Assembly: GCA_039934035.1 (NCBI GenBank)
Contig: JBDTMZ010000125.1
Coordinates: 46,175-110,174, forward strand
Length of the DNA stretch: 64,000 bases
Direction of reading: 5' to 3'
Source of the DNA: Solibacter sp039934035
GTDB taxonomy: Bacteria; Acidobacteriota; Terriglobia; Bryobacterales; Bryobacteraceae
The notes beneath the pieces were generated by a model that saw only the letters and a list, made by a program, of their open reading frames with translations, was not told the DNA's origin and ran no database searches. Made by a program: the position numbers and the translations under genes. Shown in pieces: positions 50,435-58,521 of this stretch (the stretch's first letter is position 1; the number at the start of each line of letters is the position of its first letter).

Positions 50435-52183
50435 CTATTCGGCGGGCCGGAAATCGCGGAGCGTGGCGCTCCACGGCGGATAGCCGCGCGCCGCCGAGTA
50501 GGCGTCTTCTTCCACCTGAAACGCCACGTCCACCTTCGTACCAGGCGTGAGTTCCGGAGCGCGATGCGCCAGATTCCACGCCTTCAACACCAGCGTCCGC
50601 CCGTTCTGGCGGACGGTCAAGCGCAGGTGTTTCTCTTTCATGACCAGCGGCGGCGCCGCCACTTCCACTCCCAAAGACGCGAACAGCGGCTGCTCGTTGC
50701 CATGTCCGAATGGGGCGAGCGCGAAGAGTTCGTCGACCGTGGCCTCGCTGATTTCGCGCAATTCCAGCACCGCGTCGATCTCCACCCGCCGCCGAAAATC
50801 GTCCGCGCACAGGTGCTTCGCCGCGTAAGCATTAAAGCGTTTCCGGAACTCTTCCACGTTGGCCACTTCCATGGTGACGCCCGCCGCGTGCGCGTGTCCG
50901 CCGAAGCGCACGAACAATTCCGCCATCGATTCCAACGCGTCCAATAGGTGAAACGCCGGAATGCTGCGCCCCGACCCCGACGCGAGCCCGTCCTCCTGAT
51001 TGCGCCCCAATACGAACACCGGGCGATGGCAGCGCTCCACCAGCCGGCTGGCCACGATGCCCAATACCCCTCGATGCCACTTAGCCCCGTAATACACAAG
51101 CGCGCAATCCGCCTCGGCCACGGCGATCTGCTCGCACGTCTCGCGCACTTCCAGTTCCACCTGCTGCCGCTCGGTGTTCTGATCGTGTAACACCTTCGCG
51201 AGTTCGCGCGCGCGCTCCGCGTCGCTGGTAAGGAACATTTCCACCACCGCCTTCGCCGTATCCATGCGTCCCGCCGCATTGATGCGCGGCGCCAGTTGGA
51301 AGGCCACCTGCCGCGCGTTGGGCGGCGCGGTGCCGGGCGTGAAACCGGCGACATCGAGCAGCGCTCGCAATCCCGGATTGCGCACCTTGTCCAGCCCGCG
51401 CAGCCCCTGCGCCACCAGCACGCGATTCTCACCCGTCAGCGGCACGACGTCCGCCACCGTCGCAATCGCCGCCAGCTTCAGAAAACTCTCCGAGACCCGC
51501 CGGACCTTGTCCGCCGGCCATTCCAGATGAGGCAGCAACGCCTGAATCAGCTTGAAGGCCACGCCGGCGCCGCACAAATTCTTCTCCGGGTAGGGGCAAT
51601 CGGGACGATTCGGATTCAGCACCGCGAGCGCCGGCGGCAACTCCGCTTCCGGCAAATGGTGATCCGTCACGATCACATCGATACCGAGTTCGTTGGCGCG
51701 CTTCACCACCTCGGCGGCGCGAATCCCCGTATCCACGCTGACTATCAGTTTCACGCCCTGTGCGGCAACCTCTTCCACCACTTCCGGCCGCATGCCGTAG
51801 CCGTCCTTCAAGCGATGCGGCACGTGATAGTTCACCAGTCCGCCCGCCATCTCGAACGCCTTGGTGAGCAGCACCACGCTCGCCGTGCCGTCCACGTCGT
51901 AATCGCCGTAAATCAGAATGCGCTCACCTTGCCGTATGGCGCGGGCAATGCGCTCCACTGCCACGGGCATGTCCTTCAGCGTGAGCGGGTCGAGCAGATC
52001 TTCGAAACGGGGATTCAGGAACGTGCGCGCCGCCCCTGCTTCGGAAAAGCCGCGCCGCACCAGCACCTTGGCGGCCAGCGTGCCGATCCGCAAGGCGCCG
52101 GCGAGAGCCGCCACCGCGGCATGGTCCTCTTCCGGCAGCAGCCAGCGCGAGGCCGAACTAATTCTTGGAGAAATACCCGCCAA
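50435..52183 (-). CDS. recJ: Single-stranded-DNA exonuclease RecJ
   Basis: 5'-3' exonuclease used in recombination and mismatch repair. The 582-residue protein has the DHH core: ILIYGDYDVDGTASVVLL, IVSVDTGIRAAEVV, VIVTDHHLPEAELPPALAVLNPNRPDCPYPEKNLCGAGVAFKL, and the DHHA1 domain with FGGHAHAAGVTME. The C-terminal OB fold ends the protein. The start overlaps the preceding hypothetical gene by 26 bases. Length is normal. Confidence 0.95.
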   Translation of the reverse strand: MAGISPRISSASRWLLPEEDHAAVAALAGALRIGTLAAKVLVRRGFSEAGAARTFLNPRFEDLLDPLTLKDMPVAVERIARAIRQGERILIYGDYDVDGTASVVLLTKAFEMAGGLVNYHVPHRLKDGYGMRPEVVEEVAAQGVKLIVSVDTGIRAAEVVKRANELGIDVIVTDHHLPEAELPPALAVLNPNRPDCPYPEKNLCGAGVAFKLIQALLPHLEWPADKVRRVSESFLKLAAIATVADVVPLTGENRVLVAQGLRGLDKVRNPGLRALLDVAGFTPGTAPPNARQVAFQLAPRINAAGRMDTAKAVVEMFLTSDAERARELAKVLHDQNTERQQVELEVRETCEQIAVAEADCALVYYGAKWHRGVLGIVASRLVERCHRPVFVLGRNQEDGLASGSGRSIPAFHLLDALESMAELFVRFGGHAHAAGVTMEVANVEEFRKRFNAYAAKHLCADDFRRRVEIDAVLELREISEATVDELFALAPFGHGNEQPLFASLGVEVAAPPLVMKEKHLRLTVRQNGRTLVLKAWNLAHRAPELTPGTKVDVAFQVEEDAYSAARGYPPWSATLRDFRPAE

Positions 52184-52649
52184 GCGAGTCGCCTTCGTCC
52201 ATTTCGCCTTCGGCCATAGCGTTGGCGATCTCGTCTTCCGCCACCAGAAACTCCTCGTACCAGTCCGGCTGTAATTCGTAGACGTAGAGGTTGGAGTTGT
52301 GATTGAAGGCCAGTTCCAGCGAGCAGGTCACGCCTTCATAGATGCGCATTTTGCGCAGCCTGGCCTGATAGTCGCGTGCCTGTTCACGATCGAGGGAAAG
52401 CCCCTCGATTTGTTCCAACAGGTCGTCAATGTCGCCGGCTTCGAATTCGCGGGTGGCGAACAGAATCATCTTCACGCCGGTCTTGATGGCGGCGTCCAGG
52501 AACATCCGGTAGTCGGGATAATGCTCGGCATCCCAAAGCACCATCTGCGGGTCTTCCAGAGTTCCGGGCGTGCTGCGGAAAACGGCAAGGTCGCGCGATT
52601 CCAGGTAGTCCAGAATTTCACGCTTCAAAGTATCGAGGTTCAGGTCCAT
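52158..52649 (-). CDS. Conserved-looking hypothetical protein upstream of recJ
   Basis: 163 residues, MDLNLDTLKREILDYLESRDLAVFRSTPGTLEDPQMVLWDAEHYPDYRMFLDAAIKTGVKMILFATREFEAGDIDDLLEQIEGLSLDREQ... The acidic, helical protein has no signal or membrane segment and ends GGYFSKN. I do not recognise a family. The overlap with recJ suggests co-translation, so a link to DNA metabolism is possible but unsupported. Confidence 0.75.
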   Translation of the reverse strand: MDLNLDTLKREILDYLESRDLAVFRSTPGTLEDPQMVLWDAEHYPDYRMFLDAAIKTGVKMILFATREFEAGDIDDLLEQIEGLSLDREQARDYQARLRKMRIYEGVTCSLELAFNHNSNLYVYELQPDWYEEFLVAEDEIANAMAEGEMDEGDSLGGYFSKN

Positions 52650-52664
52650 GTCGCTTCCTTAGCC

Positions 52665-52856
52665 CTATACCAACACCAGAATATCGGAATGGTTGGCAAG
52701 GTCGCGGGCCGAAGGAGTCACAATCGTCTTCGACCCGATATAAATTTTTCGATTTTCTTTCATCGCCTGGCGCACGTCCGCCTCGCACACGAAATCCACC
52801 GGTCGCGGCGAGGGAGTCTCCAGCGTTGGCGGCGTTTTGGCGCCAGGCTTGGACAG
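52665..52856 (-). CDS. In-frame extension of the microcompartment aldehyde dehydrogenase after a TGA
   Basis: The reading frame of the aldehyde dehydrogenase continues after its TGA (52857-52859) for 63 more codons until TAG. It begins with a Pro-rich linker (LSKPGAKTPPTLETPSPRP) and ends with a compact module, DVRQAMKENRKIYIGSKTIVTPSARDLANHSDILVLV, which contains the TPSARDLA motif I associate with microcompartment proteins. The frame could be an ancestral C-terminal domain cut off by the stop, be reached by stop-codon readthrough, or be a separate small gene from GTG 52799 (44 residues). See the findings. Confidence 0.6.
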   Translation of the reverse strand: MSKPGAKTPPTLETPSPRPVDFVCEADVRQAMKENRKIYIGSKTIVTPSARDLANHSDILVLV

Positions 52857-54551
52857 TCAGCTATAACCGCCCGAGGTCTGCGCACCGCTCTGCGGAGCCG
52901 CCGGATTGCCGAGGCGCCGCGCCAGGAAACGATCCACCACTTCCGACGCCACACTGGCCACCACGCTTTGCGTGACCGAAGGCTTCGCCGGCGCTTCGCC
53001 CGAGCAACCGCAGGCCGGTGCAGCCGCGAGGGCCGCCGGCGGCGCCGCGCTCGATACTCCAATGCCTCGCGATGCCAGATACCGCTCCACCGCCGATACT
53101 ACCGCCGAGCGATCCACCGTGCCCCCGCCCAAACCGGCCGTAGCGGCCGGACTGTCCGGCGCCTTGTCGTAATCCAGCGGCATTTCGAATGCCTGTTCCG
53201 GCGTGCGCACCGTGTACGCCAGCCGCTTCACATTGATCAGGTGCAGCGGACCTATATTGTCCGACGTGCTGTTGCCTGCCATTGCGCCACAGCCCAATGT
53301 CATCGACGGGAAAACATTCGTGGTGATCCCGGTGGAGCCCTGCGGCGCCGGGGTATTCACCAGCACCCGCATGGCCGGCATACGCAAGCCGTACTCGCGA
53401 ATGCGCGTATCGTTCTTCGCGTAAATCGCCGCGGTATGTCCGGCGCCGCCGAATTTCAGCAGCGCGAAACACGTGTCCATCGCCGAGGCGAAGTCCGCTG
53501 TGAAGATCAGCGAGAGCACCGGCGAAAGCTTCTCCGCCGAGAGCGGGAACTTCTTGCCCACGCCCGCAATTTCGCAGCACAGAATCGACGTGTCCGCCGG
53601 CACTTCGAATCCCGCCATCTTCGCGATCTTGGTGGGTGCCTGCCCCACGCATTGCGGATTGACGGTCCAGTTCGGCGTAATCAGCAGCTTGCCCAGCGCC
53701 TCGGTTTGCTGTTCGTTGCACAGAAACGCTTTGTGCTGCCGCAGCAGCGAAAGGATGCGATCGCGCAGCGTATATTCGGCCACCAGCGCCTGCTCGCTCG
53801 AACAAACCGTGCCGTAGTCGAAGCTCTTCCCCGCGACGATCTTGGCGACCGCGTCTTCCAGATCGGCCGAAGTGTCCACCAGCACCGGCACATTGCCCGG
53901 CCCCACACCGAACGCAGGCTTCCCGCTGGAGTACGCGGATTTCACCATCGCGTGTCCCCCCGTGGCCAGAATCACGCTGACGCGCTCGTGCCGCATGAGC
54001 GCCTGAATGCCTTCCATGGTGGCCCGGTCCACGCACTGAATAATGTCTTCGGGCGCACCCGCTTCGAGCGCCGCCTGATAGAGAACCGACGCCGTGGCGC
54101 AGGTGCATCTGAAGGCGCGCGGATGCGGGCTGATGACGATCGCGTTGCCGCCCTTCAAAGAGACCAGGGTCTTCGAAATCGCCGTGGACGTGGGATTGGT
54201 AGTCGGAAGAATCGCCGCGATCACACCCACCGGAACGCCGATTTCCACGATCTTCTCGTCCGGCAATTCGCGTAGGATGCCGACCGTCCTCATGCCGCGC
54301 ATCTTGCGCGGTAGCCAGTCGCAGTTCAGCAGGTTCTTGATGTATTTATCTTTGGCGTTGCCGTAGCCGGTCTCTTCCACCGCCAGGTCCGCCAGTCGCT
54401 TCGCATTGGCACGGGCGGCCGCCGCCATCCGCTCCACAATGGCGTCAACCTGTTCCTGTGAATACGTGCGGTATTTCTGCCAGGCAGCGTACGCCTTCTC
54501 GACCTTGGTGCGGACCTCCTGTATCGACAGGAGGTCTTTGTCTTCGAGCAT
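52857..54551 (-). CDS. CoA-acylating aldehyde dehydrogenase of a bacterial microcompartment (EutE/PduP-like)
   Basis: 564 residues. Converts an aldehyde to acyl-CoA inside a microcompartment. Key features are LPTTNPTSTAISKTLVSLKGGNAIVISPHPRA, the ATGGHAMVKSAYSSGKPAFGVGPGN region and the catalytic Cys in GKSFDYGTVCSSEQA (Cys250). EutE and PduP normally end near residue 465-480. Here a C-terminal extension carries two amphipathic helices, DRSAVVSAVERYLASRGIGV (480-499) and SVTQSVVASVASEVVDRFLARRLG (525-548), typical of encapsulation peptides, separated by an Ala/Pro/Cys linker. Encoded 6 bases after the BMC-H gene. Confidence 0.88.
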   Translation of the reverse strand: MLEDKDLLSIQEVRTKVEKAYAAWQKYRTYSQEQVDAIVERMAAAARANAKRLADLAVEETGYGNAKDKYIKNLLNCDWLPRKMRGMRTVGILRELPDEKIVEIGVPVGVIAAILPTTNPTSTAISKTLVSLKGGNAIVISPHPRAFRCTCATASVLYQAALEAGAPEDIIQCVDRATMEGIQALMRHERVSVILATGGHAMVKSAYSSGKPAFGVGPGNVPVLVDTSADLEDAVAKIVAGKSFDYGTVCSSEQALVAEYTLRDRILSLLRQHKAFLCNEQQTEALGKLLITPNWTVNPQCVGQAPTKIAKMAGFEVPADTSILCCEIAGVGKKFPLSAEKLSPVLSLIFTADFASAMDTCFALLKFGGAGHTAAIYAKNDTRIREYGLRMPAMRVLVNTPAPQGSTGITTNVFPSMTLGCGAMAGNSTSDNIGPLHLINVKRLAYTVRTPEQAFEMPLDYDKAPDSPAATAGLGGGTVDRSAVVSAVERYLASRGIGVSSAAPPAALAAAPACGCSGEAPAKPSVTQSVVASVASEVVDRFLARRLGNPAAPQSGAQTSGGYS

Positions 54552-54557
54552 GGCCCC

Positions 54558-54839
54558 TTACTTCTTGCTGTTGCCTGTCGGGAGGAGCTTCTCGACCTCC
54601 TCATGGGGGCGGGGAATCACGTGGACTCCCACCAGTTCACCCACGCGGCGGGCCGCAGCCGCACCTGCGTCCGTCGCAGCCTTTACCGCACCGACATCGC
54701 CGCGCACCTGCACGACTACCAGACCGGCGCCCACAAATTCCTTGCCGATCAGGACGACGTTGGCGGTCTTCACCATCGCGTCAGCCGCCTCGATGGCGCC
54801 GATTAATCCCTTTGTTTCAATGAGACCCAGGGCCTCCAT
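54558..54839 (-). CDS. Bacterial microcompartment hexameric shell protein (BMC-H, PduA/EutM type)
   Basis: 93 residues, MEALGLIETKGLIGAIEAADAMVKTANVVLIGKEFVGAGLVVVQVRGDVGAVKAATDAGAAAARRVGELVGVHVIPRPHEEVEKLLP. This is the canonical BMC-H fold: LGLIETKGL, EAADAMVKTANV, GLVVVQVRGDVGAVKAA (pore-loop region) and VHVIPRPH. It tiles the facets of the protein shell. No BMC-P (pentamer) or BMC-T gene is seen in the window. Good ribosome site GGAGG stands before ATG 54839. Confidence 0.94.
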   Translation of the reverse strand: MEALGLIETKGLIGAIEAADAMVKTANVVLIGKEFVGAGLVVVQVRGDVGAVKAATDAGAAAARRVGELVGVHVIPRPHEEVEKLLPTGNSKK

Positions 54840-54895
54840 GTTGCCTCCAATTCCAGCGTGAAAGCTCTACCGTAGCACAAAGCAAGCGGGACGGG

Positions 54896-55005
54896 TCCTG
54901 CTGGAGCGACACGGCAGGAACCGCTTCAATCCTGCAACTCCTCGCAGGGTGAAGCCAACGTAGGGTTACTTGAAGAACGCTTCCCGATTCCCTGTCTGGG
55001 AAGCG
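54896..55005 (-). promoter_or_regulatory. Structured leader with alternating complementary segments before the BMC operon
   Basis: Going downstream on the - strand: a perfect 8-bp hairpin (CGCTTCCC and GGGAAGCG, 54978-55005), then segments CCCTGC (54949-54944), GCAGGA (54935-54930), TCCTGC (54919-54914) and GCAGGA (54901-54896). Adjacent segments are complementary, so the RNA may form segments 1:2 plus 3:4 or segment 2:3, as in attenuators or riboswitch-like leaders. No U-tract follows the last segment. No known riboswitch consensus is recognised. Confidence 0.5.
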
Positions 55006-55055
55006 CCGAAACGCCGGCGGGGAAGATCTCTCCGCCACGCACATCGACGCAGAAC

Positions 55056-55078
55056 GGGGCGGTGACCCGCACCGCCCC
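55056..55078 (-). terminator. Hairpin after the DUF362 gene
   Basis: GGGGCGGTG (55056-55064) pairs perfectly with CACCGCCCC (55070-55078) around a 5-base loop. On the - strand it follows the DUF362 gene stop by 37 bases, with only a weak T-rich stretch after it. It separates that gene from the microcompartment operon. Confidence 0.55.
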
Positions 55079-55114
55079 TTGGTCTATATCGTTCCGATGC
55101 CCTGAACACCCCGG

Positions 55115-56626
55115 TTAGACGCCGAGCTTTGGCCCCTTCTTCACCGCGACGAGTTCGATGCCTTCCTTTTTCCCCAAGTTCCGCGAGTATTGCTTGTCGG
55201 TCGCGTTGTTCCAATGCTCGTGAGCACCGAGGCTCTTGGTGACCCGCGAGCCGTCCTGCTCGGGATCGTACTTCGTGCCTGACGGCGCATTACCGATCAA
55301 CGCCGCCTCGTGCATCCAGTTGTCCGGATGCCCCTGGTCGCCGCGGTAAAGCGAATGCACACCAAACTGGCTGGGCTCGTTGCGGATGAAATCCAGAGCT
55401 ACGGAATCAATCGCGATCGGGTCCTGCGACATGAAGACACTGGACGTCCAGTGGTCGCCGAACGATTTCCACCGCACCACGTTGGTCTCGCTCTGTTCGG
55501 CGCTGTAGATGCCGTCCAGAAAATTGAGCAGATTCTTGCCGCCGATCTGCCTGTGCGCCAGAATGTCCACGAATGCGTTGTAAGCCGGCATTCCCCTGCT
55601 TTTCGTGATGAACCCGTGGTAGACCGAGGGTCCCCAGTAGTTTTTCGCAGGCCAGTAGATCGACCCGTTATTGTTCTTCGTGCAACAGGTGATCCCGCAA
55701 ATCTCGTGGCCGCGGAGCAACGCGTAACTGATCCGGTACTTCGCCTCCACCACGCACTTCGGCTGGAAACACTCGCCCACCTTGGGATCCGAGAACTTGA
55801 TGGGGTCTGTTTCGTCCGCCTCAACCGGATCGCGGCCTCTCGCCGCTAACGGCGGATTCACCTGGAAATGGATTTTGTGCATCCTTTCATCCGGGTCGGC
55901 CATGATGCGGTTGTAGACCGGGTCGCTGATGAACCGCCCCGAAGCGGCGTCAAACACAGTAATGTCCTCGCCCGGCACGCCGGCGTTCTGGACCAGTTGG
56001 CGCAGGAAGGCCTGGAGGAGCTGCGGGCTCGGGTATCCCCGTCCCGGAGTCCACGGCCGGGTGTTCGACCGGTCATTGTTGAAGTTGACCTTGATGGCGA
56101 TCTTCTCGCCAGGCTTGTACGCGTTGTTGCCGAAGCTGTGGGTGTCGTTGAAATTCTTGAAAATCGCTTCCCAGGCCTTTTTTTCCGATTTTTCGCCAGC
56201 CAAATTGAGTAAGGCGTCCGACATCATCTCCGTGCAGATGTCCTGGTTGCAGTATTGGTCGTCCCACCACTGGCCCGTACTCTTCACAACGCTATTGCGC
56301 TCCGTGACGCCATCCCATGTGGCCACGGCGGGATTATGGACCCACACGACACGCCCGGGGTGGACGCCGATGCCCTCTCCCATTGGCTTGTTCGGTCCTT
56401 CACTCGGGTTCCAGGCCGCCGCCGCCGTTTGGTTGCGGCCGCTTTGGTCAAATTGGGGAGGCCCTTGGGGAGCGGCTGGGGCAGCCGCTTGGCCAGGGCC
56501 CGCAGCGGGGTCCTGATCCGAGGGTTGTGGCTCGGGCCATGCATGCCCGGGCCGGCCACCCCAACAGCCTACGGCCACAGTGGTGGCGAGAACGTTTCGC
56601 CGCGATACTTTCTTACCTGCGCCCAT
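55115..56626 (-). CDS. DUF362 domain protein with twin-arginine signal
   Basis: 503 residues. MGAGKKVSRRNVLATTVAVGCWGGRPGHA is a twin-arginine signal (SRRNVLATT). A Pro/Ala/Gln-rich linker follows, then a DUF362 domain with IAIKVNFNNDRSN, DITVFDAASGR and the ICGITCCTKNNNGSIYW segment. DUF362 proteins are often predicted iron-sulfur or redox proteins; there is no ferredoxin-type CxxCxxC cluster here. The ATG at 56626 is preceded by GGAGG at 8 bases; the longer frame upstream is non-coding. Confidence 0.82.
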   Translation of the reverse strand: MGAGKKVSRRNVLATTVAVGCWGGRPGHAWPEPQPSDQDPAAGPGQAAAPAAPQGPPQFDQSGRNQTAAAAWNPSEGPNKPMGEGIGVHPGRVVWVHNPAVATWDGVTERNSVVKSTGQWWDDQYCNQDICTEMMSDALLNLAGEKSEKKAWEAIFKNFNDTHSFGNNAYKPGEKIAIKVNFNNDRSNTRPWTPGRGYPSPQLLQAFLRQLVQNAGVPGEDITVFDAASGRFISDPVYNRIMADPDERMHKIHFQVNPPLAARGRDPVEADETDPIKFSDPKVGECFQPKCVVEAKYRISYALLRGHEICGITCCTKNNNGSIYWPAKNYWGPSVYHGFITKSRGMPAYNAFVDILAHRQIGGKNLLNFLDGIYSAEQSETNVVRWKSFGDHWTSSVFMSQDPIAIDSVALDFIRNEPSQFGVHSLYRGDQGHPDNWMHEAALIGNAPSGTKYDPEQDGSRVTKSLGAHEHWNNATDKQYSRNLGKKEGIELVAVKKGPKLGV

Positions 56627-56763
56627 GGTCAAACCTCCAAATCTCAGTGCCGGCTCTTCCAGCGTCCACATCGTAACACCGTGCCAACCGGAGCGAAAGG
56701 GTATTTTACGGCCTTGTTGCCGGAAATTCCAACATAACGCTCGCGCGGCGGACATCGCCTGTC

Positions 56764-58005
56764 CTACACGCGCTCCCGTATTCGCGCTGCCTGCGTGAGC
56801 AGATAGTTGCGCTCCGGCAGATTCGTGGTGCGCTCCGCCGCCAGCCTGTAGGCCGCGGCCGCCGCGTCCCTATCCCCCGCCATTTCCAGCAGATGCGCGC
56901 GTACCGCGTCCACCCGATGATGGCCCATCAGCCGGCCTTCGCCTTCCAGTTCCCCGACCAGCGCCAGCCCCGCCCGCGGACCGCGCACCATGGCCGCCGC
57001 CACCGCATGATTGAGCCGCACCATGGGATTATCCGACATGCGGATCAGCATGCTGTACAGCGCCAGAATCTGGGGCCAGTCCGTCTCCTCCGCGCGCGGC
57101 GCTTCGTCGTGAACAGCTGCAATCGCCGCTTGCAGTTGATACGAACCTACGTTCCCCCTGGGCAGCGTCGCACTCAAAAGAGCGATCCCCTCGGAGATCA
57201 GCGCTGCGTCCCACAACGAGCGATCCTGCCGCGTCAGCGAAATCAATTCGCCGTCCGCTCCGGTGCGTGCGGCACGCCGCGCATCGGTCAGCAGCATGAG
57301 CGCCAGCAGTCCCGCTACCTCGCAATCGCCTGGCAATAGCGCGCGCACGCAACGCGTCAGGCGGATCGCCTCGTGCGAAAGTTCGCTGCGCTGCACCTGC
57401 GCGCCCGTGCTGCTCGCGTAGCCTTCGTTAAAGATCAGGTACAGGACATGCAGCACCGCGCGCAGTCGCTGCTCCCGCTCCTGCTGCGTCGGTAGCTGGA
57501 ACGGCACACCGGACCCGGTGATACTGGCTTTCGCGCGACTGATCCGCTGCGCCATGGTGGCTTCGGGCGTGAGGAACGCGTGCGCAATCTCCGCCATGGT
57601 CAACCCGCCCACCGCGCGCAGCGTCAGCGCGATCGCCGAACTCGCGCTCAAGGCCGGGTGGCAGCACATGAAGAGCAGGATCAACGTGTCGTCCTGCATT
57701 TCGTTTTCGACCTCCAGCGCCTGCGAGAGCGGCACTGGGGCGGCTGCCTCACTTTCGCGCTGCCTGCGCGCCATTTCGCTGCGCTGAAAATCGGCCATCC
57801 GGCGCGACGCCACCTGAATCAGCCACGCCCGGGGATTTTTCGGCACGCCTTCCCGCGGCCACTGCACCGAAGCCGCCAGCAGCGCTTCCTGCACCGCGTC
57901 TTCGGCAGCCGGAAAATCGCGAAACCGCCGCATCACTGCGCCGAGCACCTGCGGCGCGCATTCGCGCAGCAGACGCTCGGCGGACTCATCCAGCCGCGCC
58001 ATCAC
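56764..58005 (-). CDS. ECF42-type sigma factor (module 2)
   Basis: 413 residues: region 2 (LRECAPQVLGAVMRRFRDFPAAEDAVQEALLAASVQWPREG), region 4 (AVGGLTMAEIAHAFLTPEATMAQRISRAKASI) and the long DUF6596/TPR extension (FNEGYASSTGAQVQRSELSHEAIRLTRCVRALLPG; GLALVGELEGEGRLMGHHRVDAVRAHLLEMAG). Homologous to the protein at 32058. The start overlaps the end of the DGPF gene by four bases (ATGA), so the two are coupled. No anti-sigma factor is nearby. Confidence 0.88.
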   Translation of the reverse strand: MMARLDESAERLLRECAPQVLGAVMRRFRDFPAAEDAVQEALLAASVQWPREGVPKNPRAWLIQVASRRMADFQRSEMARRQRESEAAAPVPLSQALEVENEMQDDTLILLFMCCHPALSASSAIALTLRAVGGLTMAEIAHAFLTPEATMAQRISRAKASITGSGVPFQLPTQQEREQRLRAVLHVLYLIFNEGYASSTGAQVQRSELSHEAIRLTRCVRALLPGDCEVAGLLALMLLTDARRAARTGADGELISLTRQDRSLWDAALISEGIALLSATLPRGNVGSYQLQAAIAAVHDEAPRAEETDWPQILALYSMLIRMSDNPMVRLNHAVAAAMVRGPRAGLALVGELEGEGRLMGHHRVDAVRAHLLEMAGDRDAAAAAYRLAAERTTNLPERNYLLTQAARIRERV

Positions 58006-58397
58006 ACAAATTCTTCGGGCGGACCGCTCATCACCTGCCGGACTTCAATCCCCATATTCAGCGGCACGCCCCCCTTGCCCGGCGCCGCCGATGCCTGCGC
58101 GGCAATCTGGTAGGCGCGCTCCGGACTCTCCACGTCGACAATCCAGTAGCCTGCCAGAAACTCCTTCGTCTCCGGAAACACCCCGTCCGTCACCGGGGTG
58201 CCGTCAGCCCCTGCCCGTACCAACTTCGCTTCCTCGGGGAACGCCAACCCCTCGGCCGACACCAGTTCCCCCGCTTCGCCCAAAGACTTGCTGAAGCCCA
58301 TCATGAATCCGATATGGCGCTGGATATCCTCTTGCGGCCACGTCATGATCCCTTCATCCCCGCACTTGCGGTTGTTCATCATCAGAATGTATTTCAT
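58002..58397 (-). CDS. YCII/DGPF-domain protein (module 2)
   Basis: 131 residues, MKYILMMNNRKCGDEGIMTWPQEDIQRHIGFMMGFSKSLGEAGELVSAEGLAFPEEAKLVRAGADGTPVTDGVFPETKEFLAGYWIVDVESPERAYQIAAQASAAPG. The TDGVFPETKEFLAGYWIV motif marks the DGPF family (DGVF variant). First gene of a two-gene operon with the ECF42 sigma factor. It resembles the single DGPF gene at 31622. Confidence 0.87.
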   Translation of the reverse strand: MKYILMMNNRKCGDEGIMTWPQEDIQRHIGFMMGFSKSLGEAGELVSAEGLAFPEEAKLVRAGADGTPVTDGVFPETKEFLAGYWIVDVESPERAYQIAAQASAAPGKGGVPLNMGIEVRQVMSGPPEEFV

Positions 58398-58521
58398 CTC
58401 TGCCTTTGCTCCTCATAGATTCTCGCACCGGGTTGGCGCGCGTTCACCCCTTAGTCGGAGCCGGTTGCCGCTTCTCGACATCACGAGCGGAAATATTTAT
58501 GCGGCGCGGTAAAATGGCGGT

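Noticed and set aside
50318..50947. + strand frames over the recJ 3' end
   Set aside because: Shadows of recJ; no domain.
52857..52859. TGA as a selenocysteine codon in the aldehyde dehydrogenase, given SelB in the window
   Set aside because: It lies in a Gly/Ser/Pro linker, not at a catalytic Cys. The best hairpin after it (TGGCG paired with CGCCA, about 11 bases downstream) is weak and lacks the GU of known bacterial SECIS loops. The catalytic Cys250 is present elsewhere.
54896..54960. CRISPR repeat, because of the ATTGAAGC wording
   Set aside because: Only one copy is present, with no repeat-spacer periodicity and no cas genes.
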